Source of the DNA: VFMC01 sp044238435
GTDB lineage: Bacteria; Actinomycetota; Acidimicrobiia; Acidimicrobiales; Ilumatobacteraceae
Assembly: GCA_044238435.1 (NCBI GenBank)
Contig: JBIIDH010000008.1
Coordinates: forward strand, 1 to 55,910
Reading direction: 5' to 3'
Length of the DNA: 55,910 bases
In this document: piece by piece, positions 38,982 to 47,900 of the stretch
Layout of the letters: the number at the start of each line of letters is the position of its first letter
How positions within the stretch are numbered: the stretch's first letter is position 1
Position numbers and translations under genes: made by a program
Notes under the pieces: model-generated
The model's database searches: none
What the model was told of the DNA's origin: nothing
What the model saw: the letters and a program-made list of their open reading frames with translations, nothing else

Positions 38982-38987
38982 ACGTTA
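38982..38987 (-). promoter_or_regulatory. Putative -10 element built on the VOC stop codon, for mtr
   Basis: On the minus strand TAACGT starts with the TAA stop of the VOC gene and ends 7 bases before the mtr ATG at 38974. No Shine-Dalgarno sequence is evident. Confidence 0.45.
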
Positions 38988-39668
38988 CCGGTGCGTCGTC
39001 ACCGGGGGTTCCGACTCGACGGCGTTCCACATGATCTCGTCGGGCGTGGTCATCAACTGCCGGTACACCGCCGGCGGGTACACCAGGTGCGGGCCGGGGC
39101 CGTCGAGCGTGGGCTGCGGCACCGGTTCGGTGGGCCGCTCGAACGGGGCGGGGTCGCGGTAGCGGCGCAGGTCGTCGTCGCTGATGCCGGCCAGGGCCTG
39201 CACCTCGGGGTCGACCCAGGCGATGCCGTCGATGGCGCCACCGTGGGTGATCTCGAGCGCCAGGCCCTCGGGTCCGGCGAAGTAGATGCTGTGCACCATG
39301 CCGTGGTTCAGCGGCCCCATGACGGGCACACCGTTGCTGCGCAGCCGGTCGCGCATGGCGTACAGGTCGTCGAGGGTGTCGACGTTCAGCGCCAGGTGCT
39401 GCATCGTGCCGGCGGTGACCGTGCCGCCCGAGTTGCCCGCATGCGTGACACCCACCTGCATGTCTGCCGGGTTGTCGGGGTGCTGCTGGAAGGCGATGTA
39501 GCAACTGGGGCTCAGCTCGACGAACGCGTGGAACGTGTTGGGCACGCCGTGCATCCAGTACAGGGCCTTCAGTTCGCCACCGAGCACCTGGGTGAAGAAC
39601 TCGATCTGCTGCTTGATGTCGCGGGTGGCGATGGCCAGGTGGTTCACGCCGTTGGGGTGCAGTGCCAT
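38985..39668 (-). CDS. VOC (glyoxalase/dioxygenase) superfamily protein
   Basis: A 227-residue protein with two VOC half-modules in its first 150 residues: His in GVNHLAIATRD, then His in MQHLALNVDT and Glu in GLALEITHGGAID, a possible metal triad. The remaining 75 residues are proline-rich (RPTEPVPQPTLDGPGPH) and probably flexible. The superfamily includes glyoxalases, extradiol dioxygenases and epimerases; the reaction is not identifiable. It is flanked by the GH3 and mtr genes on the same strand. The ATG at 39668 follows a -10-like TAGCCT that starts with the GH3 stop codon. Confidence 0.82.
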   Translation of the reverse strand: MALHPNGVNHLAIATRDIKQQIEFFTQVLGGELKALYWMHGVPNTFHAFVELSPSCYIAFQQHPDNPADMQVGVTHAGNSGGTVTAGTMQHLALNVDTLDDLYAMRDRLRSNGVPVMGPLNHGMVHSIYFAGPEGLALEITHGGAIDGIAWVDPEVQALAGISDDDLRRYRDPAPFERPTEPVPQPTLDGPGPHLVYPPAVYRQLMTTPDEIMWNAVESEPPVTTHR

Positions 39669-39674
39669 ACCGGC

Positions 39675-39680
39675 AGGCTA
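39675..39680 (-). promoter_or_regulatory. Putative -10 element built on the GH3 stop codon
   Basis: On the minus strand TAGCCT starts with the TAG stop of the GH3 gene and ends 6 bases before the VOC ATG at 39668. It implies that the VOC gene can be expressed apart from the upstream operon. Confidence 0.45.
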
Positions 39681-41828
39681 GACCCCTGGTTGCTGCAGGT
39701 GCGCCGTCGCAGCGTGGGGGTCGAGCGAGTGGAGCCCGGCCGTGATGGTGTAGTCGCCGCCCTCGGTGACCCAGTCGCGGTGGCGGCGCACGTCGAGCTG
39801 GCGCAGGTCGAGGTCGACGTCCACCTCCACCGTGGTCGCGGCGGGCACCTCCACCCGGGCGAAGCCGATGAGGCGGCGCTCCGGTCGGTCGACGGAGCTG
39901 GTGGGCAGGCCGCCGTACACCTGCACCACGGTGGCCCCGTCGCGGGCGCCCGTGTTGGCCAGGGTCACACGGGCGACCGCGCCGCCGAAACCGTTGGACG
40001 CTCGTTCCATCAGTTGCACGTCGAGCCCCTGCACCGCGAACGTGGTGTACGACAGGCCGAACCCGAAGGGGTACGCCGGGGTGTTGCCGTCGCGGGCCAG
40101 CAGCCAGTGACCGTGCCACAGGTCGTAGGTCTCGCTGTCGGCGTCGGGCGCCCAGTGCGGTAGGTGGGCCTCGTCGGTGGGTACGACGAACGGCAGCCGA
40201 CCACTAGGGTTCACCGCACCCAGCAGCGCATCGGCCAGAGCGTGACCGCCCTCGATGCCGGGATACCAGAGCATCACGATGCCCGGCACCCGCTCGCGCC
40301 ATGCCTCCATCACCACGGCGCTGCCCGCCATCACCACGACGATCGTGCGCGGGTGCCGTGCTGCCACGGCGAGCACCAGGGCCTCGTCGTCGCTGCTGAG
40401 GCGCAGGTGCCGCCGGTCGCCGCCCACGCCGCCCGCCATCGGGTCGGTGGGGGAGGCCAGCGACAGGTCGGCCCGATCGGCCTCCTCCATCGGCGGGAAG
40501 AGCAGTTCGGTGAGATGGTTCGTGGCGGCGGGGTCGATGTACTCGCCCTCGTCGCGGTGGGTGTAGCCCACCACGACGACCACGGCGTCGGCGCCATCGG
40601 CCAGCGTGGCATCGCGGTCGTCGTGCACCACCTCGGCGCCGGGCAGGGCGGCCCGCAACCCGTCGAGTGGCGTGACGCAGTCGGGCACGATCACATCGCT
40701 CGAGCCGCGGTCGCCCAGGTTGCGCACCCGGGCGAGGCGGCCGATCACGGCGACGCGGCTCAGGCGCGCCGCGTCGAGCGGCAGGGCGTTGTCTTCGTTG
40801 CGCAGCAGCACGATGCTCTTCGCCGCGGCCTCGCGGGCCAGGGCGCGATGCTCGCCCGACAGCACGGCGGACGGGTCGGCAGGCCGCGAGGTGACCGCGT
40901 GGAAGCGCAGCAGCGTGGCCACCGTGCGGGTCACCGAGGCGTCGAGGGTGGCGTCGCCGAGGCGGCCGCGTTCGATCGCCTCGGGCAGGCGCCAGCGGCG
41001 CAACTGGCGGAAGGGCATCTCGATGTCGAGGCCAGCCTCCACCGACTGCACCGCGTCGCGCAGACCGTGGATGAAATCGGAGATGACGAAGCCGTCGAAG
41101 CCCCATTCGTCGCGCAGGATGCCGGTGAGCAGTTCGTGGTTCTCGCCGCAGAACGAGCCGTTCAGCGAGTTGTAGGCGCTCATCACGCTGGCCACACCGC
41201 TCTCGACGATGCGTCGGAAGTGGGGCAGGTACACCTCGTGCAGAGCCCGTTCGTCGGCGCGGACATCGACTTTGAAGCGGGCGTTCTCCATCGAGTTCAC
41301 GGCGAAGTGCTTCACGCAGGCCATCACGTGCTGCTGGGCGCCCAGCATGAGGGCGCGGCCCATCTCGCCCACGTGGAACGGCTCTTCGCCGTAGGTCTCC
41401 TGCGCACGGCCCCAACCCGGGTGGCGCAGCAGGTTCACGCACACCCCGCCGTAGTAGGTGGCGCCCTCGGTGCGCAGTTCGGCGCCGATGGCCGCGCCGA
41501 TGCGCTGTTCGAGGTCGACGTCCCAAGCGGCGCCGCGCGCCATGCTGACCGGGAACGCCGTCTTGCGGCCGATCACGCAGCCACGGGGCCCGTCGCTGAA
41601 CTGAAGACCGGGGACGCCGAGGCGGTCGACGACCGCGGCGGGGAACGTGCGCTGGTGGTAGCTGCCGCGCATCAGGCCCGCCATGCCGGGCCAGCAGTCG
41701 ACGTCGCCGTCGAGGCACTCGAGCTTCTCGTCGGAGGTCATCTGTGCCACCAGCGAGCGGGCCTCGTCGTGGGCGGTCGACTCGCCGGCTGCCACCCGGC
41801 CGGCGGCCAGTTCGAACGCAGAGCTCAT
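39678..41828 (-). CDS. Glycoside hydrolase family 3 protein
   Basis: A 716-residue GH3 enzyme without signal peptide, so probably cytoplasmic. The (beta/alpha)8 domain contains QFSDGPRG, VKHFAVNSMENARF and the catalytic nucleophile Asp251 in GFVISDFIHG (Phe replaces the common Trp of SDW). The second alpha/beta domain starts near KSIVLLRNEDNALPLD, and a fibronectin-III-like domain closes the protein (RVTLANTGARDGATVVQVYGG). Such enzymes cleave beta-glucosides, xylosides or natural-product glycosides. The ATG overlaps the oxygenase stop (ATGA), so they are coupled; this suggests a small-molecule glycoside substrate (inference). Confidence 0.92.
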   Translation of the reverse strand: MSSAFELAAGRVAAGESTAHDEARSLVAQMTSDEKLECLDGDVDCWPGMAGLMRGSYHQRTFPAAVVDRLGVPGLQFSDGPRGCVIGRKTAFPVSMARGAAWDVDLEQRIGAAIGAELRTEGATYYGGVCVNLLRHPGWGRAQETYGEEPFHVGEMGRALMLGAQQHVMACVKHFAVNSMENARFKVDVRADERALHEVYLPHFRRIVESGVASVMSAYNSLNGSFCGENHELLTGILRDEWGFDGFVISDFIHGLRDAVQSVEAGLDIEMPFRQLRRWRLPEAIERGRLGDATLDASVTRTVATLLRFHAVTSRPADPSAVLSGEHRALAREAAAKSIVLLRNEDNALPLDAARLSRVAVIGRLARVRNLGDRGSSDVIVPDCVTPLDGLRAALPGAEVVHDDRDATLADGADAVVVVVGYTHRDEGEYIDPAATNHLTELLFPPMEEADRADLSLASPTDPMAGGVGGDRRHLRLSSDDEALVLAVAARHPRTIVVVMAGSAVVMEAWRERVPGIVMLWYPGIEGGHALADALLGAVNPSGRLPFVVPTDEAHLPHWAPDADSETYDLWHGHWLLARDGNTPAYPFGFGLSYTTFAVQGLDVQLMERASNGFGGAVARVTLANTGARDGATVVQVYGGLPTSSVDRPERRLIGFARVEVPAATTVEVDVDLDLRQLDVRRHRDWVTEGGDYTITAGLHSLDPHAATAHLQQPGV

Positions 41829-42829
41829 GGTGCGACCGTACCCGGCGCGTGCCGCGGCCCCGGCTCGGTCTGCACGGTGCGGTGGAACTTGCTCATCAGG
41901 TGCGGCCCGGCTTCAACGGGGGCGTGACGGCGAGCCTCGCCCGGCTCGACGCAGGTGGGCAGGCACTCGACCACGGCGTGGTAGTTGGCGTTGTGAAAGA
42001 AGGCGATGCTCTGCCGACGGGTGGAACCGGCGTGGTCGCGGGGCGGATTCACCACGCGGTGCAGCGTGGAACGCCAGCGGTCGTTGGTCCAGCGCGCCAT
42101 CAGGTCGCCCTGGTTCACCACGAACGCGCCGGACACGGCGGGCACGGGCGTCCACTGGTCGGTACGCGGGTCGAGCACCTCGAGGCCGCCCGGCGCATCG
42201 TCTTGCAGCAGCAGCGTGAGCGTGCCGTAGTCGGTGTGCGCACCGGCCCGCAGTTGGCCGGGCAGCGGCGGTCGATCGCGGTGCGGGTAGTCGATCACCC
42301 GGAGCGCGCTGGGCGACTCGTCGATGAGCGCGGCGAAGTGGTCGCGGGGCAGGCCGAGGGCCACGGCGAACCAGCCCATCATCCGGGCCGACAGGTCGAG
42401 CAGGGCGCTGAAGTACGCAGCCAGTGCCGGTTCGAGTTCAGGCAGCGTCGGCGGGAACGGAGTGGGGGCGAACGCCCATCGTTCGCCGTCGTCGACCAGC
42501 GCGCGCCTCGGTGGCTGCGGCGGCCCCATGTTGAAGGTCTCCTTCAGGTCGGCCGGGGCAGCGGAATCGTCGAGTGAGCGGTTCAACGACTCGACCTCGA
42601 GCGGGATGTAGCCATAGGCGTCGGCCGGGGAGCGGCGAGCGGCAGCGAGCTTGTCGGCCGTGGGCAGGTCGAAGAAGGCGCGCGCCGCCTGCCAGGCCCG
42701 GTCGACGACCACCGGGTCGACCCCGTGACCGGTCACCTGCAGGAAGCCCACCTCGGCACAGGCGCTGCGCACGGCTGCAGCGACCGCACCGGGCTCATCG
42801 CCCAGGTCGACCACCGGCACGGCAATCAT
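41825..42829 (-). CDS. Isopenicillin N synthase-like 2OG-Fe(II) oxygenase
   Basis: A 334-residue non-heme iron oxygenase. The N-terminal DIOX_N part (VPVVDLGDEPGAVAAAVRSA, VGFLQVTGHGVD) precedes the jelly-roll with the iron triad His198-x-Asp200 (AHTDYGTLTLL) and His257 (STLHRVV). RQSIAFF supplies the Arg-x-Ser that binds 2-oxoglutarate or substrate carboxylate. The ATG at 42829 overlaps the methyltransferase stop and its stop overlaps the GH3 start, both as ATGA. Substrate unknown; homologues act on amino acids, plant-type hormones and pyrimidines. Confidence 0.9.
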   Translation of the reverse strand: MIAVPVVDLGDEPGAVAAAVRSACAEVGFLQVTGHGVDPVVVDRAWQAARAFFDLPTADKLAAARRSPADAYGYIPLEVESLNRSLDDSAAPADLKETFNMGPPQPPRRALVDDGERWAFAPTPFPPTLPELEPALAAYFSALLDLSARMMGWFAVALGLPRDHFAALIDESPSALRVIDYPHRDRPPLPGQLRAGAHTDYGTLTLLLQDDAPGGLEVLDPRTDQWTPVPAVSGAFVVNQGDLMARWTNDRWRSTLHRVVNPPRDHAGSTRRQSIAFFHNANYHAVVECLPTCVEPGEARRHAPVEAGPHLMSKFHRTVQTEPGPRHAPGTVAP

Positions 42830-44073
42830 GAGCGCTTGATCCGTTGCGGCCGGGCGAAGATGGCCTTCAGGTAGGCGCCTTCCGGGAAGCCGATCGGGTG
42901 GTCGAGGGAGTGCCCGGTGCGGGCCACCTCGTCGAGGTCGTAGCCGGCGGCTGCGGCAGCGGTGTGCACCGCCCGGGCGAAGTCGGGTTCGGTGACCCGC
43001 GACGAGCACGACGCCTGCACCAGCAGGCCGTCGCGTTCCACCAGCGCCAACCCCAGCGTGGTGAGCCGCTGGTAGGCGGTGATGGCCTTCGGCGCGGCCA
43101 GCGCATTCGATGCGAACGACGGCGGGTCGATGACCACGATGTCGAAGCGGGTACGGGCAGCGGCGAGTCGCTCCATCACGCCGAAGGCCTCGCCGATGGT
43201 GGTGTCGTGGCGGCACGCTGCCACTGCCGGCAGCGTGGCGTTGAGCAGCATGTTGGTGCGCGCCGCCTCGATGGCGAACGGACTGGAATCGACGCTGTGC
43301 ACGCTGGTGGCGCCACCGGCGGCGGCGTGCACCGAGAATCCGCCGTTGCACGAGAACAGGTCGAGGACCCGCGCCCCTGCTGACATCGCTCCGACGCGGA
43401 TGCGGTTGTCGCGCTGATCGAGGAAGTGACCGGTCTTCTGGCCGCGCACCACGTCGGCCTCGAAGTGCAGGCCGTGCTCGGTGAACGGCACGGGCTCGAC
43501 CACAGGCGGCCCGAACAGCGACAGGCCCTCGTGCAGACCGGGTACGTCGACCTGGCGGGCCAGGCGCAGGACCAGTGACCGCGAGGGCAGCGCCTCGATG
43601 ATGAGTGGTACCAGGGTGGCCAGGTGCGGCACCCATGCTGCGGAGTAGAGCTTCAGCACGGCAACGTGGCCGTAGCGGTCGAGCACCAGGCCGGGCAGGC
43701 CGTCGTTCTCGCCGTGCACCACCCGGTAGCCGGTGGTGGCGGTGGCGGTGCCCGCCGACTCGGCGAGCGTGCGGCGCCGAGCGATTGCATCGGCCAGCCG
43801 GGCTCGGAACCAGTCGGCGTCGATGGTGACCGGTTTGCCGTGGTGCAGCACCTTCACGCGGATGGGCGACTCGGGGTCCCACAGGCCGATGGCCACGAAC
43901 CGGCGGTCGTCGTCGAACACCACCGCGAGGTCGCCCGGTGCACCCTCACGGCTGACCGAGGTGATGGAACCGTCGAACAGCCACGGGTGCCCGCCCCGAA
44001 GGCGGCGCACCGCGTCGGGAGTGACCCGCAACGCCAGACGCGACTCGGCGGGGCGGGGCAGGGAATCGAGCAC
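42826..44073 (-). CDS. RlmI-like class I SAM-dependent rRNA methyltransferase
   Basis: A 415-residue protein with an N-terminal PUA domain (RRLRGGHPWLFDGSI), an RlmI-type middle domain (YRVVHGENDGLPGLVLDRYG, GQKTGHFLDQRDNR) and a Rossmann methyltransferase domain (VLDLFSCNGGFSVHAAAGGA, then VVIDPPSFA and the catalytic Cys in VQASCSS). RlmI makes m5C in 23S rRNA. The GTG at 44073 was chosen because AGGAGG (44081-44086) is 7 bases upstream; the GTG at 44079 is only one base from it. A large inverted repeat lies just beyond. It leads a five-gene minus-strand array. Confidence 0.88.
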   Translation of the reverse strand: MLDSLPRPAESRLALRVTPDAVRRLRGGHPWLFDGSITSVSREGAPGDLAVVFDDDRRFVAIGLWDPESPIRVKVLHHGKPVTIDADWFRARLADAIARRRTLAESAGTATATTGYRVVHGENDGLPGLVLDRYGHVAVLKLYSAAWVPHLATLVPLIIEALPSRSLVLRLARQVDVPGLHEGLSLFGPPVVEPVPFTEHGLHFEADVVRGQKTGHFLDQRDNRIRVGAMSAGARVLDLFSCNGGFSVHAAAGGATSVHSVDSSPFAIEAARTNMLLNATLPAVAACRHDTTIGEAFGVMERLAAARTRFDIVVIDPPSFASNALAAPKAITAYQRLTTLGLALVERDGLLVQASCSSRVTEPDFARAVHTAAAAAGYDLDEVARTGHSLDHPIGFPEGAYLKAIFARPQRIKRS

Positions 44074-44086
44074 GTTCACGCCTCCT

Positions 44087-44128
44087 ATCGTGCCCGATCC
44101 CCGCGGCATACCGCGGATCGGGCACGAT
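44087..44128. repeat. Long inverted repeat between divergent rRNA methyltransferase and surE genes
   Basis: ATCGTGCCCGAT (44087-44098) pairs with ATCGGGCACGAT (44117-44128), and CCGCGG (44101-44106) pairs with CCGCGG (44111-44116), leaving a CC bulge at 44099-44100 and a CATA loop. The 18-bp stem fills the 61-base divergent gap. The outer ends abut AGGAGG for the left gene and GGGGGG for surE. It could be a two-sided operator or a 5'-UTR hairpin. Confidence 0.8.
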
Positions 44129-44134
44129 GGGGGG

Positions 44135-44962
44135 ATGCGCATCCTGCTGACCAACGACGACGGCATCGATTCGGTGGGGCTGCACATCCTCGCCCGGGCG
44201 ATGCGTCGCCACGGCGAGGTGGTGATCATCGCCCCCGACCGCGAGTACTCCGGCGCCAGCGCCGCCCTCGGCGCGCTGCACCTCATCCAGCCCGAGGTGT
44301 ACCGCACCCAGGTGGAGGGCATCGACGAGGCCTGGGCCGTCACCGGCCCGCCCGCGCTGTGCGTGATGTTCGCCCGTCTCGGTGCCTTCGGCGCCCCGTT
44401 CGACCTGATCGTCTCGGGCATCAACCCGGGCGCCAACGTGGGCCGCTCGGTGTACCACTCGGGCACCATCGGCGCTGCCTACACGGCCCGCATCGGCAAC
44501 ATCAGCGGTGTAGCCGTCAGCCAGGCTGTCACCGGGTTCGGTGTCGAGGGCCAGGGCTGGGACGAGATGCTCATCGGCCAGAAGTGGCACACCGCGGCCG
44601 CTGTCGCCGACGCATTCGTGGAGGGCCTGGTGGCCGACATGCCGTCGGAGCCGGTGGTGGCGAATCTCAACGTGCCGAACTGTGAACTGCACGAGATCGA
44701 GGGGTGGCGCCACGCTGCGGTGGGCACGCAGCCACCGCGGTCGATGTCGAGCGCCACGCTCGAGCCGAAGCACGGCCACGACGGGGCGTTCCACGTGCGG
44801 ATGAGCTGGGGCACCCAGGTGGAACTGCCGGTCGACACCGACGGTGGCATCGTCGAGCGCAACAGCGTCGCCATCAGCTACCTCAGCCGCATCACCGCCG
44901 ACCAGCGCAGCGACCTCGGCCTGGCCGAGAAGGCCCTGTCGGGGCTGCTCGGCGCGCCGTGA
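44135..44962 (+). CDS. surE: 5'/3'-nucleotidase SurE
   Basis: A 275-residue SurE-family phosphatase. The metal motif RILLTNDDGID (Asn7, Asp8, Asp9) starts the protein, followed by APDREYSGASAA and LIVSGINPGANVGRSVYHSG, all signature regions; the Asn of SGxNxGxN binds metal. It dephosphorylates nucleoside monophosphates and polyphosphate. The ATG at 44135 is preceded by GGGGGG. Its stop overlaps the GTG start of the next gene (GTGA), a coupling that puts SurE with a kinase-like/aminotransferase fusion protein. Confidence 0.94.
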   Translation: MRILLTNDDGIDSVGLHILARAMRRHGEVVIIAPDREYSGASAALGALHLIQPEVYRTQVEGIDEAWAVTGPPALCVMFARLGAFGAPFDLIVSGINPGANVGRSVYHSGTIGAAYTARIGNISGVAVSQAVTGFGVEGQGWDEMLIGQKWHTAAAVADAFVEGLVADMPSEPVVANLNVPNCELHEIEGWRHAAVGTQPPRSMSSATLEPKHGHDGAFHVRMSWGTQVELPVDTDGGIVERNSVAISYLSRITADQRSDLGLAEKALSGLLGAP

Positions 44963-47900
44963 CGGGCGACGTCTTCGCCCAGCCGCCGCCGCGGTTCGCC
45001 GAGGCCGATGTGGCGGCCGGATTGCGTGTCGACTTCGGACTGAGCGGCACCCTCACGCCGCTCGACAGCGAACGCGATCTGAACCTGCGCCTCGCCGGAC
45101 CCGACGGCGAGTGGGTGGTGAAGGTGGCCAACGCCGCCGAGCACCCGGCCACGCTCGACCTGCAGCACCGGGTGCTCGACCATCTGGCCCGGGTCGACCC
45201 CGCACTGCCGGTGCCGCGGGTGTGGCACACCATCGACGGCGCGCCCGCAGCCCGGTGGGCGAGCGATCAGGGCGAGCACCTCGTCCGCTGTGTCACCTGG
45301 CTGCCCGGTGGGCCGCTCGCCACCGTGGCCCGCACCGAGGCGCTCGATCGACACCTCGGCCGCACGCTCGGCCGCCTGTCGGCAGCCCTGGCCGGCTTCG
45401 GCCACCCCGCCGCCCATCGGCCCGACTTCCTGTGGAACCTCGACCGCGCCCAGGACGTGCGCCCGTGGACGGCCGACATCGCCGACCCTGCCGACCGGGC
45501 AGTGGTGGAGCGGGGGTTCGACCGTCACCTGCGCCGTGTGGTGCCGCTGCTGCCCGCGCTGCGCGCTGCGGTCGTGCACCACGACGCGAACGACTACAAC
45601 GTGCTGGCCGATGGCGACGCGGTGACCGGCCTGATCGACTTCGGCGACATGCTGGTGGCCCGGCAGGTGAACGAACTCGCCGTTGCGCTGGCCTACGCAC
45701 TGCTCGACCAGGCCGACCTCGTGGCCGTCGCCCGGCGTGTGGTGGGCGGGTACGTGGCCGAGTTCGTCCTCGACGAGCGCGAACTGCAGGTGCTGTTCGA
45801 CCTGGTGGTGGCGCGCCTGGCGATGAGTGTGACCATCTCGTCGCACCGTGCGCGCGACTTCGCCGACAACGACTACCTGCTCGTCTCGCAGGCACCGGCG
45901 TTGCGCTTGCTGCGGCGCCTGATGGCCGTGCGCCCCGAGTTCTGGCACTTCGTCGCTCGCGACGCAGCCGGCCTCACCCCGGTGCCGCGTCACGACGCCG
46001 TCGTCGCCTGGATGCACTCGCCCGAGTGTCGCCCAGGGCCGGTGCTGCCGTTCGACCTCACCCGCACCGGCCGCATGCTGCTGAGCCTGGCCGACGGCGC
46101 ACCCGGCACCGAGCACGCCGCCGACCCGGTTGCCTACGAGGCCTGGCTGCGCGACGAGCTGCATGCCCGCGGCGCCGAGGTGGGCGTGGGTGCGTACGAC
46201 GAGGACCGCTCGTGCTACCAGGGCGACCAGTTCCGCACCGACGCGCCCGAGCCGCGGTCGGTGCACCTCGGCATCGACCTGTTCATCGATGCCGACACCC
46301 CGGTGCGCGCCATGCTGCCCGGCACCGTGCTGAGCGTGGTCGACAACGACGCCGCCTACGACTACGGCCCGACGGTGGTGCTGCAGCACGAGGCGGGCGA
46401 CGCCGGCCCGTTCTGGGTGCTGTACGGGCACCTGTCGCGACGCACGCTCACCACCGTGCGACCGGGCCAGCACGTGGAGGCGGGCGATGTGGTGGGCTTC
46501 ATCGGCGACCACACCGTGAACGGCGGTTGGAGCCCGCACGTGCACGTGCAGGTGATGACCGATCTGCTCGTCGACGACGAGGGGGTGTTCAACGGCAATT
46601 TCGAGGGCGCCGGCGAGCCCAGCCGGATGAGCATCTGGCGCTCGATCGTGCCCGACGCCAACGCCCTCATCCGCCTGGCCCCCGAGACCTTCACCCAGCC
46701 GGCGCCACCCACCGACGAGTTGCTCGCGGCACGGCGCGCCCACCTCGGCCCGAGCCTGAGCATCAGCTATCGCCGCCCGCTCACCATCGTGCGCGGCGAG
46801 GGCGCGTACCTGGTCGACGCCACCGGCCGCGGCTTCCTCGACTGCGTGAACAACGTGTGCCACGTGGGTCACGCCCATCCGTACGTCGTCGGCGCCCTGG
46901 CCCGCCAGGCGGCGGTGCTGAACACCAACACCCGCTACCTGCACCCGCTGATCGGCCGCTACGCCGAACGCCTCACGGCGCTGTTCCCCGACCCGCTGCG
47001 GGTGGTGTATTTCGTCAACTCCGGCAGCGAGGCCACCGAGTTGGCGCTGCGCATCGCCCGCACCGTCACCGGCCGGCGCGATGTGGTGGCGGTCGACTGG
47101 GGCTATCACGGCAACACCGCTGCCGCCATCGAGGTGAGCGCCTACAAGTTCAACCGCAAGGGCGGTGCCGGCAAGGCCGACCACGTGCACCTGGCCGAAC
47201 TGCCCGACCCCTACCGGGGCCGCTTCGGCGCCGACGTGCCCGATGCGGGCGAGCGCTATGCCGAATCGGTACGCGACGCCCACCCGGCACCGGCGGCGTT
47301 CATCGCCGAGTCGATCAGCGGCTGCGGTGGGCAGGTGGTGTTCCCCCAGGGGTATCTCGCCGCTGCCTATGCGCATGCACGCGCTACGGGTGCGCTGTGC
47401 ATCGCCGACGAGGTGCAGGTGGGCTTCGGCCGCGTCGGTGCGGCGATGTGGGGGTTCGAGTTGCAGGGGGTGGTGCCCGACATCGTCACCCTCGGTAAAC
47501 CGATGGGTAACGGTCATCCGCTGGCAGCCGTGGTCACCACCACCGAGATCGCTGCGGCCTTCGCCAACGGCATGGAGTTCTTCTCCACGTTCGGCGGCAA
47601 TCCGGTCAGCTGTGCGGTGGGCATGGCCGTGCTCGACGTGATCGAGGGTGAGGGCCTGCAGGCGCGGGCGAACGACGTGGGCCGGATGCTGCTCGACGGG
47701 TTCGTCGACCTGCAGGGCCGACACCAGGCCATCGGCGATGTGCGCGGCGAGGGCATGTACCTGGGTGTCGATCTCGTCGTCGATCGCGCGACGCGCCAAC
47801 CGGCCACTGCGCTGGCGGCCGACGTGGCGAACGCGCTGCGCGACCGGGGAGTGCTGGTCAGCACCGACGGCCCGGCCGACAACGTGCTGAAGATCAAACC

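Noticed and set aside
44878..47799. A 973-codon minus-strand frame opposite the three-domain fusion gene
   Set aside because: No domain recognised, and the plus strand encodes three intact enzyme domains over the same bases.
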